Shown: one piece after another, positions 59,325 to 64,000 of the stretch
How the letters are laid out: each line of letters opens with the position of its first letter
How positions within the stretch are numbered: the first letter of the stretch is position 1
Translations under genes and position numbers: made by a program
The notes under the pieces: model-generated
What the model saw: the letters and a program-made list of their open reading frames with translations, nothing else
Told to the model about the DNA's origin: nothing
Database searches by the model: none
Source: Phoebastria nigripes
Taxonomy: Eukaryota > Chordata > Aves > Procellariiformes > Diomedeidae
NCBI GenBank assembly: GCA_035582835.1
Contig: JAYKAV010002955.1
Span: 186,001-250,000, forward strand
Length of the DNA stretch: 64,000 nt
Direction: 5' to 3'

Positions 59325-61923
59325 GAACTTTTTCCTCCTTACATTAGCTTTATGCCTGTTTGATCCCTCTTACTTTACGTAATTTCGAAGGAGAATTGGA
59401 CCTTCTGAAATCATGCCTTTAAAGTTGTCTCTGAGACGGCTGTGCAAAAACTAGAAGTCACTTCTTCTGATGAGGGTTTACTCAGAGGATCAAGGTGCAA
59501 TGTGTACATGTTCTTCCTGTGCAGGAGCAAGAAAGTTATAGAAAAATTCATGTAAATCCTAAATCTAGCAGGGACCATTGTGCCCTGTGCTGTGTATAAA
59601 ATCACTTCCTCATGTAAGTGCCACGGCCCTCTGGTTTTCCACCGATCTTATACAGGCAGTTTTTTCCCCCCTAATTTTGTCGTTCCTGTCGTTCAAATCC
59701 CACCACCCCTATGTAGCACTTTCTAAGTGTGTAATTCACAGTTGAATGGGAGGTGAAGTCACAACCCAGATTGTGGAGAGTTGACTCACAAATGCCTCTG
59801 CATGTCTCCAAACACCTTTGCTCTCTTCCTTTCCCCTCCTGGCTTGCGGCGCATGGAAAGGTTTTGTCATGGAGGACATTCATGGGCAGGAAGGAAGCAA
59901 GGACCGTGGGCCAGGAGCCATTGCGGCCACCTGCTTGGACGTTCACCTCAAAGGGCAACCAACGAACAACACCCCAACGTGCAGCCAACCAAGCTGAGCA
60001 TACCTGCACGCAGAGTTTGCCCACTCTTTGGGGTTGGGGGGGTACAAGACCTTTGCCTGGGCTACATCTGACCTGGGAGACTCCAACAACAGCAGCAATA
60101 GGATGGTGCCAGCAAGAGCTGAGCCAACGTTGTGCTGGATGTGCTCTGTGCCGCATTACGTCTGAGGCATGCCATTCTTCCCACATACATTGCTGTACCC
60201 ACCCAATTATGAAAGAGGCCTTGGCTGCCTGCCCTGCTGCTCCAACATTTGCATCTTTATCCTGAATTAAACTCCAGTCCAAACTCTGCTAATATTCCTT
60301 TCCATTATTGCTGTTTGGAAGAAGAGGACTCTAATGGTTTAACACCCTGGAAAGACTCCTAGGCAAGTGTCGGCACAGCAAGAGGGAGGTGGGCTTGTTG
60401 TTCCTGGTTTAGTCTAGCTTGTGCAGGTTAGGACCAGCGATGAAAATGCTACTACGGAGACATCAACTGACGATAACAACTACACTACTAAGCCAGGCTC
60501 TCTGGAAGATTTGTTTTCTGGCTACGTCCATGTGCTGATGTCCAGGCCATCCATTTCATGGTGCAAAATCGTATTTTCTGAAGAGAAGGGTCACTCGCAA
60601 GAAGGAGGGAAGGAAGGCTGCTTGTGGGGGAGTGCAATAACAAAGGAGTGGAGGATCCTAGGTCCTGCCAGGGAAATGGCAAAGGGGTGCCTGTCCCTCC
60701 TAGGGAAAGGCAAGATGACTTGACCTCCTAAGGTTAAACGAGCAGCCAGGTGCTTGCATGTGCTGGTCACACCTTCCTTTTACCATGCAGATATTTCTCC
60801 TTCACGGCTGATTTCTTTGCAGTTGCCCTTATTGTCTTTGCATGCAGAGTGTAACCTAACTCTGGGACCTGGCTCAACATCCTTTCTGTCCAGGGGCCGT
60901 TTAGACAGAGCTCAGCAATTTACTGCATGAGAATACCAGAAAAATGGCCAATGTGAATGGACCATTGTATCCAGTGCCCTTATGGACATGCCTTCACATT
61001 GATCTACACTGGATCTATTATTAAATGAAAGCAATAGGGAAAAGAGAAATGGAAAACAAAAATGTAATGTAAATGTTAACTCCTGCACACGTTCAAAAAA
61101 CAAGAGAAAGATGGCTGTTGTCAGCTCTTTGTATGCATTTATTCTAAATAGGGCCAAATATCACTGAAAATGTTGGTTCTTTGTGTTTTTAACCAGAGGG
61201 GCTTGTTCTAACACCAAGATTAGATAGAATATTTCTGGAAGACCCTCTCCTGGGAAGTGTTGAATAGTGTTACTCATTACTGTAACTGCTGCTCACCATG
61301 GTCTAGAGTGGCAGAAGCAGGAGATTGAGGTGCATGAAACAGACGTGACCTTTTCTCAATATATTTGGAAGCAAAATTTATTCCAAACTGAGGTAAGGTG
61401 TTGAGAAGGACCCATATGCTACCCCAGGGGCTGGTGAATACCACATGAACAGAGGGTGAAGGGCCCTGCATGTCAAATGAGAGCATCATGAATTTGTGAG
61501 AGCCTGTTTGTATTAGCTGGGTGTGTTTGACTTACGAGATGCAGCATTTGGCTCTGGATCTAAAGGTAATGGTTTATTGTATATTTTATGACTGTTTACA
61601 AAAGTGGTTTGAAGAAAATAACGGAACACGTAACACGTTGTCTTTCCCCAGGTCTTTAGTCCATTAACTTCGTATTATTTTAAGCGGCTAGACTAGAAAT
61701 TTAAGTCATTTGTATTGGAGGTGCAACTAAGGATTCAGCTGAGCTCCAGGCTGCATTATGAAAGTTGCTGTGTCAGAGTTTGAGAATGGGACAGGTGGTG
61801 TCTTGATCTGAACAGGTTGGTTAATCCTGTGATTAGAGCTTCTCACAAGCCTTGTAAGAACAGGCCTCCACTCCTGGTCCCACTGCAAACTCCTTGTGTG
61901 ACCATGGTCAGTCTTTTAGGATT
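59325..61923. other. Unique non-coding sequence, no gene seen
   Basis: This includes the longest opposed open frames of the window, 203 codons on the minus strand (59671-60282) over 170 codons on the plus strand (59753-60265). Neither shows a recognisable domain and their overlap suggests a region poor in stop codons rather than a gene. The rest is unremarkable. Confidence 0.5.
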
Positions 61924-61948
61924 AAAAAAAAAAAAATATATATATATA
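61924..61948. repeat. A13 followed by (TA)6 microsatellite
   Basis: Thirteen A residues run directly into six TA dinucleotides. No retrocopy was recognised upstream. Confidence 0.92.
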
Positions 61949-61949
61949 G

Positions 61950-64000
61950 CCATTTAAGGTCTTAGCATTTAGGGAGACCTAGATCCCCCAGTAGATTTAA
62001 GTGCCATAATGTTGAGCTTAAGTTTTAGATATTTTCTACCATATACGAAAAGGCACTCAGGAGTTCAGCTAGGTCAGCCTGTGCCTCCATCCCGTGTTAG
62101 TTCAGGTAGCCCTATACAGCACTGCCTTGTATGGGGTAAACTTCAGCAATTCCCACATACTGAGATCTGCAGTCTTCAGTTAGTCTTTCTAGTTCACTGT
62201 GAGAGATTCAGCCCAGGTCTGTAATGACTGATGGATGTTTGGTTGATGTTCAGTGGCTTATTTGACAACCATTGCTACTGAAACATCATTCATGATAGCA
62301 AAAACAGAAAGGAGAGATGTTTGCATTTAGGGAACAAGAGAGGAATGCAGAAATTGTGGATGTTGCTCCCAGCTGTCCTGCAGACTTGCTGCGTAATTGG
62401 GAGGGAGTCTGCTAATCTCTTGGTACGTCGGTTCACCACTTAATAATAATCCTTCCTTCTTCCTTCTCTTTGTGTTGTCTATTTAGCTTGTCAAGTCTCC
62501 AAGGCAAGAAACATCCTTGTGATGTGCCTTGGCTGGTATCACAAGGCCATTGTCAGGTGAGGAACTTTTGAGGGCAAATATGCTGGAATAGCTCACATAC
62601 GTGATAACCAGAACCAGAACCGTTGTCAAGCAGAGAGAAGAGAGGCGCCAAAGCTGGAATGGGCAGGAAGACTAAACTCATCGTGCTGAGAAGTGCTGCC
62701 CTAAGGCAAGATGTAGAGGAGCTTGCCTTGCCAATCCTCACACTCTACCTGTTCATAGAAGATTGTATACCATGCTCTAGGGCTGGCAAGCCAGGACTTA
62801 TCTGCTTAAGAACAAATTCTGATAGAGACTGGATGCCATTTCTATGCCTCAGGCTGCTGTAAGCTATTCTCCTTCGGCAGCAATTCTCATAGGATCCAAA
62901 TCCAAGGTAGGGTTCTAGCTATCCTGAAATGTAGGATCCATTGCAAAATCTGCAGGCAATGGTGCTGGCAACTTAGGAGTTGCCTCTGGGCCTGGCATGT
63001 GCTTAAACTACTCATGAGCTATCTGGGCTCCTCAGCTTGATTTCCATCCTAGTTTGACTCATATTTTATTTCAAGGTTTGTTTGCATTTTTATGCCTCTG
63101 AGACTAGGTCCCGTGGGAATCCTTCCCAAGCTCTCTACATTGACCTCCTGTACTTCCAGCACATAACCCCTTCTCAGAAGAGGTCATTTGATCCTCCACC
63201 ATAAATACATGAATCAACACCTTATGCTTTTATGGGACTTTTCTTGAGTTTGCTAGTTTCCCAGCACCTCTGAAGAGTTCGTTTTGACCATGAAGGGCTC
63301 CCAAGACAACCTTACTTTGCTTGTAGGACTATATAAGCATTACAGCACAAAATGATTTGCCTATGCACAAGGGACTGACTGTGAGCAAGTTGAGCTCAGT
63401 AAACAGTCAATTGGCTTCTCTTGGTACTGCAAGGCTGCCTGGTTAACACCAAGAGATATGTTGTATATCAGATCACTGTGCTGTAGTGGGGTTAGAGGGA
63501 AGAGATCAGAGGAGCATTTTGAGACAGCTTAACCAACTCTCCAGTTAAATCATCAGGCAGTTAGTTACAGGTGTTAGCTTAGCCCCAGCCAGTTAATTAG
63601 CTCAACGCTCGTTATCTAAAAGATATCTCATCTAACCAAGTAGCCTACAGAGATGGATACCTCAGAGATGGGTAACAGGATGGGGTGAAGGTACTGCTAT
63701 AGCTCTCTTCTGGCTCTGTGGGGAGGTCAAACACCTCTCTCAGCTGTTTATTTGTACGTGGCTGAAACGAGTTCAGTCCCACCCTAACTATGGTAGGGGA
63801 CACTGTGAAAGCCGTGCCTATGTATTCTTAGAAGAGTGCCCATGAACCAAAAAGTTCATATATGCATAGGAATTCGTAACTAGTACCCACCAAAGCTCAT
63901 TTTGACTTATCTGAGGTTTCAAAGTAAACAATACTCTGCATGTGTGTACTTGCACTAGTAACCAGACCTAGTTTTTCAATAAGAACCTATAATGTCACAG
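61950..64000. other. Unique non-coding sequence, no gene seen
   Basis: No recognised gene, repeat family or RNA up to the window end. Open frames are all under 80 codons. Confidence 0.55.

Noticed and set aside
59671..60282. 203-codon minus-strand open frame, the longest in the window
   Set aside because: It overlaps a 170-codon open frame on the plus strand, has no recognisable domain and has Trp/Cys-rich composition. It looks like a stop-poor stretch rather than a gene.
1..64000. CRISPR arrays, operons, phage or insertion sequences
   Set aside because: No regularly spaced repeats, no bacterial-style gene packing and no ribosome-binding sites. The CR1 and MIR relics place the DNA in a vertebrate.
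1..64000. Endogenous retrovirus or LTR element
   Set aside because: I saw no primer-binding site, polypurine tract with LTR pair, or gag/pol-like open frame on either strand.

Overview
This window looks like vertebrate nuclear DNA from a sauropsid, most likely a bird. The best evidence is the CR1 LINE copy at 55384-55736. It has the CR1 tail made of ATTCTATG-type repeats and an unbroken ORF2 C-terminus of the kind common in bird genomes. Older CR1 relics and MIR-like SINE relics, sparse interspersed repeats, few CpG dinucleotides and the absence of any bacterial gene organisation agree with this. A crocodilian or turtle cannot be excluded from the sequence alone. All family assignments were made by eye from remembered consensus patterns; no alignment was run.

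I find no protein-coding gene, RNA gene, CpG island or promoter that I can support. The longest open frames (about 200 codons or less) look like chance frames, often with another open frame on the opposite strand. The window reads as intergenic or deep intronic sequence. One short open frame ending in a stop at 7249-7251 has features of a terminal exon, but this is speculative and is listed only as a finding.

Layout: 1-3.5 kb, unique sequence. 3.56-5.55 kb, a cluster of LINE relics: an ancient minus-strand CR1 reverse-transcriptase fragment, an inverted pair of CR1 3' ends, and an ancient CR1 3' end. 5.55-14.5 kb, mostly unique sequence with simple repeats. 14.5-15.65 kb, an ancient minus-strand CR1 ORF2 fragment running from the endonuclease to the reverse transcriptase. 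15.65-25.7 kb, unique sequence with one MIR, a 36-bp tandem duplication and a 25-T tract. 25.74-26.38 kb, an ancient plus-strand CR1 ORF2 fragment. 26.4-31.6 kb, unique sequence with one MIR. 31.64-33.37 kb, two ancient plus-strand CR1 3' ends. 33.4-55.4 kb, mostly unique, with two MIR-like relics, a pentanucleotide repeat, a nested minisatellite and a 78-bp tandem duplication. 55.38-55.74 kb, the youngest CR1. 55.7-64 kb, unique sequence with SINE-like scraps and one more CR1 3' end.

There is no gene system here to reconstruct. The interest lies in the age layering of the CR1 relics, local tandem duplications, and several AT-rich, homeodomain-motif-rich stretches that could be conserved regulatory elements. 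I found no sign of a previously undescribed biological system.
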